A stretch of 64,000 bases of DNA from Pleuronectes platessa (Eukaryota > Chordata > Actinopteri > Pleuronectiformes > Pleuronectidae), in assembly GCF_947347685.1 (NCBI RefSeq), contig NC_070632.1:4367105-4431104 (forward strand). Reading direction: 5' to 3'. Position 1 is the stretch's first letter, and the number at the start of each line of letters is the position of its first letter. Positions 37,086 through 48,749 of this stretch are shown piece after piece. A program made the translations under genes and the position numbers. The notes under the pieces are model-generated. The model saw only the letters and a list, made by a program, of their open reading frames with translations. It made no database searches and was not told where the DNA came from.

Positions 37086-37123
<38 letters not shown>
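36924..37123. repeat. Two (TG)n microsatellites around unique DNA
   Basis: TG runs at 36924-36957 and 37090-37123. A third, interrupted one is at 37350-37384. Confidence 0.96.
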
Positions 37124-37124
<1 letters not shown>

Positions 37125-37384
37125 GGGTGTTAATGCAGCGCTCCGGCCAATCCGCACGAACGAATCAGACTTAAGTGCACCATCACACGGCAGAATGCTG
37201 CAGCCCACGCAGAGACAGAGGAGAGAGCAGGAGGTAATGTATATGTGAGTGAGATGCAGCTGACAGACCCACACTCACTGAACAACAGATCAGGTCTCAC
37301 TTTTTCTGTTTCTTTTTTTGTCTTTTCTCCTCCATCCCACATCTTTTAAGTGTGTGTGTGTGTGTGTTGGTGTGTGTGTGTGTG

Positions 37385-39735
37385 TCCAGTCATAGATGTG
37401 AGTGTGTGTGACAGGCTGATAATAGGACTCATTGTGGACCATGTCACCTCCTGGAAACAGAGCTTATCTGTCTCTGGGGAACACACACTTGAAAATTGAT
37501 GGTTGGTTTCATGGTTATTCTTTAAATCTTGAGAAATGTCTCCTACAGCAGCTCCACACGTCTGTTTCCTCCTCGTTCTTCTCCACAAACACCTTCTTCC
37601 TCTTGGATGTTCCTCCTCCTCCTGTTACCTCCACCTCTCCTACGCTCCTTCTCCATCTAACTCTGCTTTAATGACTTCAATATCAGATTTTTTTAAATCA
37701 GATTCTTTATTTCATCTGGATATTTTTTCATCTTTTTTTCTCTACCTGTCTTCATCCTCTCCCTCTTTTATCTCCTCTCTTATTCTTATTGTCTCTCTCT
37801 AATGAATCATGCTGAAGCTAGCTTTCATACACTGTTGATGGAAGCCCTCTGGCACGCACACATATTGCTTACATTCATCACTGCTGCAACACAAGTTAGA
37901 CTTTGCGAGCAAACACACACAAAGTCTCATAATGAAACATCCATTCGCCCATTTGCCCGTGCATATGTCTGGGTATAAAAATGGAAATAGTTGGAGATTC
38001 ATGCGATGGTGTTTGTGGGAATAATATATTAGTCGGTGGTTTCCTGATCCCAGTCGGTTCAGTTTCACTCTAAAAGCAGCAGCACACGTTTACAACAGAA
38101 ACCAAGTGTCTCCATTACCACGTGCAGGCATCTTTTATCCATAGAAACATAAAATATACAGAATTATGAATAATAACAGAAAACAATCACTTCCAGCAGA
38201 TACAGGCCAGAGAAAAGGTCTGTACAATTTATAAGAGGTGAAAACCAAGACGGAGGGAGCTGGGAGGCTTCTAACTTATGGAAAATTGTTGATGTGCATC
38301 CAGTTAATAATGCTTTTCGTAAAGTAAGACCCCAATTTGACGATTCATTCAGAACGTGTTAATTGGACGACCATCTTCCAGAATCGGACTCCCACAATAC
38401 TTGCTGGTGGTCAGGGTTTCTGGATGCTAAACATTTATAAACCCACAGTTCGTCCCAGTCCAACACTGGGTTCAGATCTGGAACATCTGTCCTCACCAGA
38501 GCGTCTTATAACGTGGATCTTGAGAAATTATATAACTTTATTGAAGAATTTTGAGAATAATGTCATAATATCACAAGAATAAAGTAATAATTTATGATAA
38601 TAAACTCATTATCTTAGTGATGGGCCACCGTGTTCCAGGATCCCAACACTGGGACACATTCCCAGAACAAATTGAAATAACCAGTTTGTCCAAGTGGGGT
38701 CGGGGATTGAAAAGCTTCCCAGGATGATGTGTAAAATCTATGTGTACAATTGTAATGATATCACTGGTCAGGGTTTCTGAACACTTTGTCCCAATCAAAC
38801 TCTGGGTTCAGATCCGGGACATCTCACCGTCTGTAGTGGGACACCACATGTTCAACTGGTAGACAGGAGCATTTCAGAGGTGGATGTCGGACGTCAGCAT
38901 CTCAACCAGTAAAGGACGTGATGACGTATTGGTGTCAGAAGTTAAAAGTCATCTGGTGCAGCAGAAGTTTGAGGACCAGTCGTCGGCAGTTTGCAGTGAG
39001 ACGATCTTCTACTTTCCACTGATGTCACAAATTGTCGGAGGGAGTCAGAGACACAGAAACCGGCTGAGACAGCTGCCTACAGTAATCCTACAATGGTGTC
39101 ACTGCGGTTGCATTTTTGTTTTGTTTGTCTCATCCAGGAGCTGTGTATGAATATCAATGAGAGAACGTGAGACGCACACAAACTGTACAATGGTCGAGAC
39201 AAACACACGCTAAAGCTTCACGGTATTTAACTCGTCACGGCTCAGGGAGCAGAACGGAAACATGAACACGGAACACGCAAAGATTAGAACATGAACACGT
39301 ATGTATGTGTCATTTCGATAAAGCAGCAGATTTGGCTTTAACAAGATTTAACATCTTCTGGTGAATTTGTGAGAAATGATGAAGAATGGTGACTCAGCAG
39401 ATTAAATACATTAATGGACAAAGGATGGTGGAAGGAATAAAGAGCACATACCTAAGTTTTGAAGATTATTTTTGTCATTTTGCCTTTTTATTGCACAAAA
39501 TTCAGCAGAGAGCGATATAGAAACTTTGACATAGAAAGTGTTGCACAGGACATTTGACAAACACGTTCATCTCATTATTTCCTCTGCATATTTTCAAGTT
39601 TTCTGACTTTAAACTGGAAATTTCAAACTTTTGTTCCGCCTTTAACGAACCCAACTTTAGAGAACAACACACACAATACACTGGTATGTGAGAAAGGACA
39701 CAGAGACACGTATTGTTGAGACACAACCCAATCTT
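37385..39735. other. No gene seen
   Basis: Pyrimidine-rich at 37540-37800, then AT-rich unique DNA. Two passages at 38390-38470 and 38765-38830 share GTCAGGGTTTCT, and GGGTTCAGATC followed by GGAACATCT or GGGACATCT. They may be copies of one short repeat. Confidence 0.45.
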
Positions 39736-39737
39736 TA

Positions 39738-39905
39738 CCTGCAGATCATTGGCCGGGCCTCGCAGCAGCCGCCTGTGACATCATCACAGAGGGACAGGTC
39801 AATACTAATGAGGTCAGAGGCAGGGGATGAAATCAGATTACGGTTCCCAGTCCATAAACAATATATTTCAATTAAAATCCGGGCTGCAAACCAGAAGAGA
39901 ACAGC
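39738..39905. promoter_or_regulatory. Candidate conserved noncoding element
   Basis: Contains GTGACATCATCACAG, CAATACTAATGAGGTCAGAGG, CATAAACAATATA and TTCAATTAAAATCC in complex sequence, ending at a GA microsatellite. No sustained frame. Confidence 0.36.

Positions 39906-39910
<5 letters not shown>

Positions 39911-39954
<44 letters not shown>
39911..39954. repeat. (GA)n microsatellite
   Basis: Perfect GA run of 22 repeats. Confidence 0.98.
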
Positions 39955-39956
<2 letters not shown>

Positions 39957-40119
39957 TTTGGAGGAAGTTGAGAATGTGAAGAGCACGATAATGAAGTAGC
40001 AGCTTAACGAATGCAGGACCACACTGACTAACCAGACATTAGTAATTAAAACACTGGATCACATTTGTCCCCATCAGCCCCCCCCACGCTGTAATAAACC
40101 TCCTCTCTCTCCCCTCCAG

Positions 40120-40199
40120 GCTGTTATAGCTCATTTGAAAAGGAGCAGAACCGAGCATGAAAATCAACCTGCAGCTTTTATTGGATTTAAAGTGGAGTG
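40120..40199 (+). other. Exon-shaped segment (80 nt), unproven
   Basis: Acceptor CTCTCCCCTCCAG with a long pyrimidine tract ends at 40119, and donor GTAGGT starts at 40200. One frame is open (26 codons). Joining it to the next exon-shaped segment at 41102 creates a TGA at the junction, which argues against a shared coding transcript. Confidence 0.15.
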
Positions 40200-40389
40200 G
40201 TAGGTCCCGTTCACACCTGGTATTAAATCCCGTCTTTGGTGATCTGATAACATTACAATGTTAATAGCATCAAATTACTAATTACAGCCAAACTTATCAG
40301 AAGCATGAACAGTTTAAGGAAACATCAGTTTGATAAGAACGACCGATAATGACGGAACAATCTTTGGGAAAAATATAGATTGTGACGTG

Positions 40390-40651
40390 TTTTACTGCTA
40401 ACATGGAGGAGGTGGGGTTTGAGACCTATGCAGCAGCAGCCAGCCACCAGGGGGCGATGACTTTGTACTTGTACTACATTTCCAGCAAATACAGACATTT
40501 CCTGAAGTGTGTATTTCTTTAAACCATGAGTGATGAGATGATAAATGTGTGTCTTTGTTGTGCTAAATAATGACGTGTTATTCCCTAACAAAATAAATTG
40601 AACTATGTATGCATACTCCATAACCGTCAGAATGCTGCAGGACAGCTCCAG

Positions 40652-40713
<62 letters not shown>

Positions 40714-40730
40714 GATGGGGAAGATTTCCC
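40390..40730 (-). repeat. Interspersed repeat with internal (TG)n, copy 1
   Basis: On the minus strand, 40470-40730 matches 49671-49940 (plus strand) at well over 90% by eye, including the same internal CA microsatellite (TG run at 40654-40710). Beyond it, 40390-40465 carries CCACCAGGGGGCGATG and AACATGGAGGAGGTGG, the motif pair also seen at 56690-56765 and 60505-60615. Confidence 0.85.
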
Positions 40731-41101
40731 TTTTGTAGAGCTGACATGTTGTTTGCTCTATACACATATTTTCTGGTCAAAATACCAAACTACCAAAGGG
40801 TTCAAAACAGAAGTTCACAAACCAAGGGGGGGGGGGTCACAGTGGGTTGCCTCATGTTTATGCTTATTTCACCCAAAACAGAACCAGGATTATTTAGCAC
40901 ACAACCATTTTGAACCCTGCACCCGGCGATGCAACCTTTAGTTCAACTGTCACGTGTCAACTGACAACTGTTTGTTAACGTGGAGCCCGATGTTTCCAAA
41001 GTGCTGCTGACTGTCAGACTGACATCGGGCGGAGACGACTCGTGCATCATGAACACAAACACACAGCTGAATCCCAAACAGGCTTCCTCTCTCCTCTGTA
41101 G

Positions 41102-41196
41102 ACGTTCAGGTGCTCGGGCCGCTGCCAGGAAACACATCAGATTAATGACAACACAAACAGGAAGTGAGCGCAGCGAGTCGAGCTCCACACACGCAG
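41102..41196 (+). other. Exon-shaped segment (95 nt), unproven
   Basis: A strong pyrimidine tract ending CTCTCCTCTGTAG at 41101 and a donor CAG/GTGAGA at 41197. One frame of three is open (31 codons, Arg/Ser/Thr-rich) and matches no family I know. Could be a noncoding exon or chance. Confidence 0.17.
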
Positions 41197-41299
41197 GTGA
41201 GAAATCGCACACACACACAGACACACATGTAAATATAGCGACACAATGATGGGCACCGACATACAATCCTTATGCCCGGTTGTTAGACATAGTCAGGGA

Positions 41300-41391
41300 T
41301 TCACACACAGACACAGATAGAGACACACAGACACACACACACACACAGTTACACACACACAGACACACTCACAGACACACACACACAGCCG
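41300..41391. repeat. (CA)n-rich imperfect microsatellite
   Basis: CACACAGA and CACA units. A shorter CA run lies at 41207-41225. Confidence 0.93.
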
Positions 41392-42164
41392 GTGGAAGCA
41401 GCGACTGTGGCATCTGTTGCCCACTGAGCCAGTCTGCTGGGGCTGAAGTCAATTATAAACACATTAGACTCTGTTTCCCATAACACACAATGACAGAAAT
41501 ACCTGGATGTGATCGTTCACACATAAACAAAGTCACACACCAGCCGCACAACTCCACATCCATTATTACTTGAGTGAAGAAGAAAGAGAGGAAGACAGAC
41601 GGAGATGTGGAGGGGGACAAAATAAAAGAAAGACAGTGAGCGAGATCGAGGAATCAAAAACTTACAAATACAAAGTGAGAAGCTGTTTTACTTTGGCTGA
41701 GCCAATCTTCAGAAATAATCCAATCAGGCCCAATACACGGGGGGCGAGCGTGCTTTTCACATTTCATAGGAATAAAGACGGATAGACTTCGAACCTGAGA
41801 AAATCATAAACAAAATATCTTCACTCTCGTCGAGTTTTAAAACTCAATTTGGTGAAGAAGCCACTTGTGAAGATCGCAGCCATGCATCACATCCCCGGCG
41901 GACCCCTGAAAGCTAAAAGTATCTGCTCCTGAAAGACACGCGGCTCTGGATTAAACGTAGCTGACAGAAGGAATGGAAAAAGAATATCGCCGTCTTTTCT
42001 GAGGAGCTTCTTCCATTAGCGTGTTCGACAAGCCGCCACCAGGGGAGCAGGTGGAGGCGTGAAGCAGGATGTGAGCGACTGGAACATGAACCTGTGTGTG
42101 TGTGTTTGTAATGGACGTAACTAACTGTATGAGGGGGGTTGTTTCAGTGAGGCATCTATACTCT

Positions 42165-42168
<4 letters not shown>
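41392..42168. other. No gene seen
   Basis: Unique sequence with purine-rich part at 41570-41650. No supported frame. Confidence 0.5.
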
Positions 42169-42227
<59 letters not shown>

Positions 42228-42303
42228 GTGTCTGGTTTGACAACTGATAAACATGCGTCACTCACTCTTAAGACTGACTGACAGGAAAACGGAGGGAGAA
42301 TAC

Positions 42304-42342
<39 letters not shown>

Positions 42343-42348
42343 ACACAT
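42169..42348. repeat. (TG)n and (CA)n pair
   Basis: TG run at 42169-42232 and CA run at 42306-42348, able to pair across about 70 bp. Confidence 0.96.
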
Positions 42349-42820
42349 AATGTAAAAAGAAACAATTTACAAGTTTAAAATCATTAAAAACACAAATTAG
42401 ACGAACAGAACTGAGGAAATTAGCAGAGAGAAGACGAGAGGTGATAAATACACAACTATATAAATACAACAATGAGCATAGAAGCACAGAAAGCTCATCC
42501 CCTGCTCACACACACACAGCTGGAAGCAGAGTGGGTGGATACTGTGACCTATCACATTTAAGAAGGCTTTACGACGCCGCTGCTGTCAGTCAGGTTGTGT
42601 GTGAGTGAGTGAGTGTGTGTGTGGGTGTTTGTGTATTCGCCGAGAATCAAAGTGGAATGATCTGATAGGATTCTGTCAGTCAGAGTCTGACACACAGAAG
42701 CCGGAGGGCTGTTGAATCTCCCTGTGTATCTCTGACCTCATCAGTGTTAGTTCACTTAGTTGTTTGAGTAAACTGAGAGGAAAATAAAAAGCTGGTTCAA
42801 CCCCCCGTGTCTGCAGATCC

Positions 42821-42859
42821 CCCAGTCAACTGGGTCCCAGTCAACTGGGTCCCAGTCAA
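42821..42859. repeat. 15-bp tandem repeat of a palindromic unit
   Basis: 2.6 copies of CCCAGTCAACTGGGT. The unit is itself an inverted repeat (CCCAGT, CA, ACTGGG). Confidence 0.93.
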
Positions 42860-43065
42860 ATGATAAAACCAAACCATCTATTTTATATCTTCAAACCAGT
42901 CTGACGCTCAACAGACGTGGTTTCATGAACTCTGTTCTACACAGAACTTCTCGACTTCTTCACACTTTGATGAGTCAACTCAGATTCATGCCACATCAGC
43001 AAAAGTCAGCAGTAACAGTAAGAGAGCTGAATGAACGCAGAGTGTGTGTTGTATATATATTTCTA

Positions 43066-43250
43066 TGATAGTGTGTTTGTGTGCGTGTGTGCGTGTGTGT
43101 GTGTGGGGGGGGGGGGGGGGTATTTGCATGCACATTTATTTTTTGAGATGGGTTGAGTGAGGGGGGGGGGGGCGGGTGTTAACACGTACATGAATAAGAA
43201 TCCCTCATTCCTTCTATTAGGTGTCCCAGGGTGCAAAGTGCCCAGGGATA

Positions 43251-43316
<66 letters not shown>

Positions 43317-43446
43317 TAAGTAATATGGTGGTGTCATAGAGGAAGCCACTGTGCCCTTTATACAGCTCTTTACAGTGTCACTTCCTATATAAACACAACT
43401 CCATCACTTTGGGGAGAGAGGGAGGAGAGGAAGGGGGGGGGGGGGG
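43066..43446. repeat. (TG)n, (G)n and (GT)n cluster
   Basis: TG-rich run ending in 16 G (43105-43120), 12 G at 43161-43172, GT run at 43253-43315 and 14 G at 43433-43446. Confidence 0.96.
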
Positions 43447-44327
43447 TGGAGGCAAGGAGGTAGAGGCTGACAGAGGGGAGGAGGAGGGGCGGGGGTGTAA
43501 GAGAAGAGAGAGAAGATGAGCTGAGGGAGGTCGGTGTCACAGAGTTCAGGACATAGAATGTAAAAGGATGGAGGACGGAGAAAAGGAGGGAGAATAGAAG
43601 TGAAGAGCCACGGGAGGAAAAATGGAATAGATTGAGATGATTCACATTTTCACAAGGTCAAGGTCAAACATTTGGATAAAGGAAGGAGTGATGTAGAGGA
43701 GGAGGAAGTGAAGTAAGAAGAGATGAGGAGGAGGATGGTGTGGAAAACAATGAGGAACATGTTGAAGGACGGACAGCAGGTGAAGGAAAGGAGAAGGAAG
43801 TGAGTGGATAGAGAGAGTGGGTGGAGGTAGAGATGTAGAGGAGCCTTGTCGGTGGAACCTTGGAAATGTTGTGAACACTGTCTAGATGGATGGAGAGTTC
43901 CCTGATCATGAAAAACCTCCTCACAGTGAAGAAAGAGAAGTTTTCTGAGCGACTCTCTGTAGAATGATAAACATCAGTCAGTGTTCTAGATGATGAACGG
44001 TCGACAGAGAAACACAGTTTATCAGATCAATTGACGATTCATCACTGTTTTCTTTAAATTCACATATAAATTCACATTTCATCTCCTCTTTTATTATTTC
44101 TGAGCATTCTCCTCTCCTCCGTTTCCTTCAGTGATATTTTTGTGTTACTCCCACTCCTGACGGCACTTTACTGAAATGACAACTTGTGCTATTTGTGTTG
44201 TGAATGATTAAAGTAAGAGGAGACATGTCTGTGCTTTAATGACACCGCGACTGTTTTAATCACATCAGCTTTAAATTCGTCAAATCACTTGATAATAGAT
44301 CAGTTCATTCTTACATTTCTCATTCAG
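43447..44327. other. Purine-rich DNA to about 43830; no gene
   Basis: GA/GGA-rich sequence generates Ser/Pro/Leu-rich minus frames (43385-43924) that are not genes. Further right the DNA is AT-rich and unique. Confidence 0.6.
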
Positions 44328-44438
44328 ATAACTAGTAGAGGAGGGAAAGACACAGAGAACAACATCATCCAGCCCACACCCCACCTGGAAGGTTGGTGCT
44401 TGTTCAGTCTGCTCCTGTTTGACAGATCTGGGCCACAG
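44328..44438 (+). other. Exon-shaped segment (111 nt), unproven
   Basis: Acceptor TTTCTCATTCAG ends at 44327 and a consensus donor GTAAGT starts at 44439. The segment is 111 nt and open in frame 0 (37 codons). Its last 15 bases and the following 300 bases look like a dispersed fish repeat (GATCTGGGCCACA, AAGGTGGCCC), so the donor may belong to the repeat. No family is recognised. Confidence 0.18.
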
Positions 44439-44650
44439 GTAAGTGTTTGCAGAGCCAAAGGTGGCCCGGAATGGATTCGTGCTATTTTTGCCACATGGGC
44501 CACTTTACGTTCACTTCCACATTACAACTTGTCGCGTGTTCTGAATCACATCCATATGCTGCCTGGGGATTATTATTCCAGGGCTACAGACAAATCCAAA
44601 AACCATTTAGTGTGTATCCCAAGTACACCGATATTCAAACCTCTGACTTC
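44439..44650. repeat. Probable dispersed repeat (GGTGGCCC...GCCACATGGGCC type)
   Basis: Contains AGCCAAAGGTGGCCC and TTTTTGCCACATGGGCCAC, a pattern I associate with common fish repeats. No second copy in the window. Confidence 0.4.
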
Positions 44651-44759
44651 CTGATTAGTGGACGACCCCCTGATCTACATCCGCAGTTATACCACAGATA
44701 TGACAGATATACAATCCAATCAGTTTTTTTCAAAGGCTTCCCAAGATAGGTCTCTCCAT

Positions 44760-45505
44760 CATTTTCATCTCATATCAGAATGATCAAACATGAAAAACGG
44801 CCGTGATAGTTGTGGGACATCTTCTGTACGTGACAAAGAAACAAACACCACAATGTGACACAAGCTGCTGCTGCTGCACCCTGGGGTTCGCTTGTAATCG
44901 ATCTTAATTTCCCTTCAGCCGGAGCCAGAGGATTGGATGTGAAGTGACCTTTGACCTGCCGGACGCATCACGATCACGTATGTCCAGACTCTGAAAATGT
45001 AGGAATTTGACTTCACGTGTGAAAGCTGTTCTCTCCTGCAGATGACTCATGTCTGCTGGATGTATAAAAACGAATCTGTGTGAATGTGAGGTAATAAAAC
45101 GTTCTTTAAAGTTTGTTGCGATGCCTCCTAGTGGCCAAAACAAATATGAACCTGATTTCTGATAAATTAAGGCCGTGCTCTGCTTGACGAATGTTTACTT
45201 TTCCCAATTCTTCAGACATTTGACTGACAGCTACATGAGAGACGTGCCTGTCGTGGTTGTCGCTCCACCCGTCTTCTGAGAAATGCTACATGTCATGAGA
45301 CGGAGCCCTGTGATCAGCGGCTCGGCTCGAGGATCAAAGTCAGAGAACAGGAACACAGACGTCAAAGGCATCTGTTGACTCCAGCAGGTTGATGAGCCTG
45401 GCTCCCTCTGTGCTCCCCGCTAATGCAACTTCCTCACAAGGTTTGTTTTAATAAGGTCGTGCTATTGAGTCTTGTTGCAGGTGCCTACACAACACTGAAC
45501 ACTTG
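44760..45505. other. No gene seen; candidate regulatory block at 45340-45480
   Basis: 45340-45480 holds complex sequence with CCGCTAATGCAAC and GTTTTAATAAGG. The remainder is unique DNA without signals. Confidence 0.4.
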
Positions 45506-45790
45506 TTAAAGGGATAGTTCAGCCAAAAATCTAAATTCACTCATTATCTACTCACCTTTACGCTAATGGAGGAGTGGGTGAGTCGCTGGAGTCCATAAAC
45601 CACTTTTGAAGTGTCTGAAGTTTCAAATACAATTGAAGTAAATGGTGAGCACTCCCCCTGTGGTGTCGTCCAAGTGTCCAGAAGCATTTCTGATGTTTTC
45701 ATCCACCTAGTTCCTTCATTGAGAGTTTCCTGGAGCCTCATAGAGAAGATGATCCCCTCCATCAAACAAATGTTATATCCTTTCATTCCT
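45506..45790. repeat. MITE-type repeat, GGGATAGTTC end
   Basis: Starts TTAAAGGGATAGTTCAGCCA followed by AAAATCTAAATTCACTCATT and ATCTACTCACC, a very common fish nonautonomous element end. A matching inverted end was not found, so the copy appears truncated or diverged on the right. Confidence 0.75.
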
Positions 45791-45799
45791 CTACTAATG

Positions 45800-46103
45800 G
45801 GAAATGTGGTTTAAGCCATTTCTCGTTGGATATGTTCCGAGCAGCTACACTCAGGATTCCAAATAAATATTTTGTTTGAAGATTTGTCCATGTTGACTGC
45901 AGAGATTCTGAAAATAATCTCAAATTCTGAATGAACCAAAAAAGATTTGCATTTGGACAGGCAGAGAACAAATGATCCTGTTTTGCTTCCTGGGAGCTGC
46001 AGAGTCTCCAGCTGGAGGAGACGTCTGAGCAGGTGTAGAAAAACATCTGCTCATGCTCTTCCATCCAAAGTCCCTCCATGATGATGAGCATGATATCTAC
46101 CAT
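45800..46103 (-). pseudogene. Possible LINE 3'-end remnant
   Basis: A minus-strand frame of 106 codons includes SSQEAKQDHLFSACPNANLF followed by W. This resembles the C-terminal segment of L1-type fish LINE reverse transcriptases, where a HLF..C....FW pattern follows a cysteine pair. The first part of the frame and any reverse transcriptase domain are missing. Similarity is judged by pattern only. Confidence 0.4.
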
Positions 46104-47014
46104 AGAAACGTCCCCCAGAATACAGATGTCAGTGTCCCTTTCCCATGTTTAGATATTAATGACACAAAAAGGTGCCTAACAAATTATATTAAACACCATA
46201 TAAGTACAATAATAAATCCAGTAATCCAGTTACAAGTCATTATTGTATCCCTCCTGTGGCTTGTCTGCAACGTCTATATCATCCTGACATATTTTCTGCT
46301 TAATATACATAAAAACCAGATGTGATTACATATGTAAGACACATCATCAGCTGCTTCACAGGGAAATACAAACAGAAAACACTTGAGAACTGTCAAAATT
46401 CACTGCCAATCATCTCAGTCTAAGGTCCAATTAACAGTTTAGACAGAAGAAAATCCAGTTTGTACCTTCTGTTGTGTGTGAGGGCAGCAACACGTCCTGC
46501 TAGAAGATGTTCATGTGGATGAGCAAAGTACATCTTTCATATAATATTGTGAAAGAGACTTTATACTGAGTTTACTAAGTCATTATATTGGCACGTGTAC
46601 AACATTGTTTTAATAATAATTCCACAACGACATGAGAGTAAATTCACTTCCATCAATATCAATCCCTCTTTCAGACGCAGACAGGATGTGAGGTGACCTT
46701 TACCCGGCAGGTCGACATCCTTCATCATCGCCCACATGACAGGATGTTCAACATCATGATCATTGGAAAGTTCCTCCACCCTGATGACCAATCAGCTCCA
46801 GTGACACACAACAGCTACAAGCACATGTTTTATATCTTTCTATGTAATTCCAGGTTCAAATCACACCTTCTGTGTTTGTACTGTAAAAAGGAGGAGGGGT
46901 GTGGTCCTCGTCTTCCTCGCCTTGCTTTAGTATTGGACTGTACACACTTACACAAGGTGCTGTGTGCTGCAATGCAGGCGGAAGTGGAGAGAAACTGTAG
47001 CAGTTTGTATGTTA

Positions 47015-47015
<1 letters not shown>
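46104..47015. other. No gene supported
   Basis: AT-rich DNA. A 164-codon plus frame from 46693 runs into the CA tract and has no domain I recognise. GGATGTGAGGTGACCTTTAC at 46684 resembles 44936-44954 (GGATGTGAAGTGACCTTTG), perhaps a short repeat. Confidence 0.45.

Positions 47016-47094
<79 letters not shown>
47016..47094. repeat. (CA)n microsatellite, about 79 bp
   Basis: Perfect CA run of about 39 repeats. A second CA run lies at 47217-47253. Confidence 0.98.
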
Positions 47095-47096
<2 letters not shown>

Positions 47097-47253
47097 GTTA
47101 AACTATAGCTACCTGTCAATCTCTACCCACAGGTCCCTCCCAACTGTGCCAAGATTGCTGAGACTAAGAAGAAGAAGGAGGAGGTGAAGGAGGGAGAGCA
47201 GCTTTGTCCTGCTGTGATACACACACTCAGACACACACACACACACACACACA

Positions 47254-48479
47254 CTTAAGAAATCAGTCAGATGGTGTTTACACTAATTCACACCATCTCA
47301 TGTGTTGTTTTGAATCTGTTAATCAACTGTAACTTGTGAATTGTATTTTGATGTAAGTTGTGTTAAAGCGTCAGTAATAGAAAGCATTGAGTCTGAAATC
47401 ATTTAGTTGCACTTCCCTGAGATGAGAGATGACAGAGGGAGCTGCATGTTACCGCTACACAATCCTCATGTTATTATCTGAACAAGAGAAAAATGCAAGT
47501 AAAACTCTAAAAATCTAAATCTTTATTTGCATAAAAACATAGAATCATCAAGTATAATTAGATTTTCCAAACAAATCAAGTCGTTAAATCCATTTTTCCA
47601 GCTTTTTTCTTTCCATGTCAATAACTTCTTCATGTACATTATATGAATAGTGACTCTATCAAACACACTAAACCCAACAGTCATTATCAATACACACAAC
47701 TTGACTTAAACACATAAACCCCATAAACTAACATTCCCATGAGCCTTTGCAGTCACCGTCCAATCAGAACAACCGGATCACCAATCGCTACAATACCTCA
47801 ACATTGAAAGAACCACAGCTGTCTAAACCAAGCAAATATTTATTCACCCTTCATTTATGACACTTATTTCCAGGAATCTTCATGAAAAATATAGACCTGT
47901 TTAAAAAGATGACAAAATTAAATAATGGCGCAAATTGGGTCAAACAGTTTTATCTAGTTACTAAAATTCAGTCACGAATATAACAGCCAAAGGTTTATCG
48001 GCAGTGACATGAAAAACGAAACCAGTCACATCCGAGAAACGACAGAATCCAGCTTCAAGTGAACCTGGAAATCTGTTATGATTAATCTGCAATGAGGAAC
48101 CTGAAGCAGACTGAGAAACCTGCTACGTCTGAAAGTTATTGTCTCTAATCTATATATGACTTTAACTGGTCACCCTGCTTGTCCTTTAACTCGTCACTGC
48201 TTATAGGAAAAATTTACTATATAAAAAATAAAAAGTGCAATATTAACATTATATACTATTGCCATTAGTTTAAGATGATCCATGACCTTTCAGTCACTTC
48301 ACACGTTCAGTTTGATGTTTGCACAAATAGCTGAACGGGCTCCAGTTCTGAAAATGTCCCTTTTTGTTTGTTTTTCAAGTTTAATCCATTTCTTAATGTC
48401 ATGATGGTCGAACTCTTTCGAGCTGTAACAGTGATTAAGAACCGCACACAGACAAACACGCTGTGAATTTATTGACTTT
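47254..48479. other. No gene seen; AT-rich
   Basis: AT-rich unique DNA without frames above about 65 codons, repeats or splice pairs. Confidence 0.55.
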
Positions 48480-48700
48480 ATCATCACAGGCTTCCATCAT
48501 CAATAACAAATGAATTATTCCCAACATTTGTACAGTAATTTTCTGCCGCAGGGGGATGTGGATAATAAATCACCAGCAGCACACAAAGGTCACCGATGTT
48601 ACCTTCATGAAGAGCCGGGCGGCTGCAAATCAAATGAAGCTGCATAATTCCACTCATTACACTTTCCCTCAGTTTGTAGAGTCGACAAACCTCTGACAGG
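48480..48700. promoter_or_regulatory. Candidate conserved noncoding element
   Basis: Complex sequence with AACAAATGAATTATTCCC, GATAATAAATCACC, GCAAATCAAATGAAG and TGCATAATTCC. No low complexity. Directly followed by a phased E-box repeat. Motif evidence only. Confidence 0.4.
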
Positions 48701-48706
48701 CTGAGG

Positions 48707-48749
48707 GACACGTGTGAGTGACACGTGTGAGTGACACGTGTGAGTGACA
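48707..48749. repeat. 13-bp tandem repeat with three phased CACGTG E-boxes
   Basis: Three copies of GACACGTGTGAGT put CACGTG at 48709-48714, 48722-48727 and 48735-48740. CACGTG is the canonical E-box for MYC/MAX, USF, CLOCK/BMAL and HES/HEY-type bHLH factors. Whether it is used is unknown. Confidence 0.85.

Noticed and set aside
40120..44438. A multi-exon protein-coding gene built from the exon-shaped segments
   Set aside because: The segments' open frames are incompatible at their junctions (immediate stops), and no translated piece resembles a known family.
46693..47187. 164-codon frame
   Set aside because: About a quarter of it is a CA repeat (His-Thr) and the rest shows no recognisable domain.
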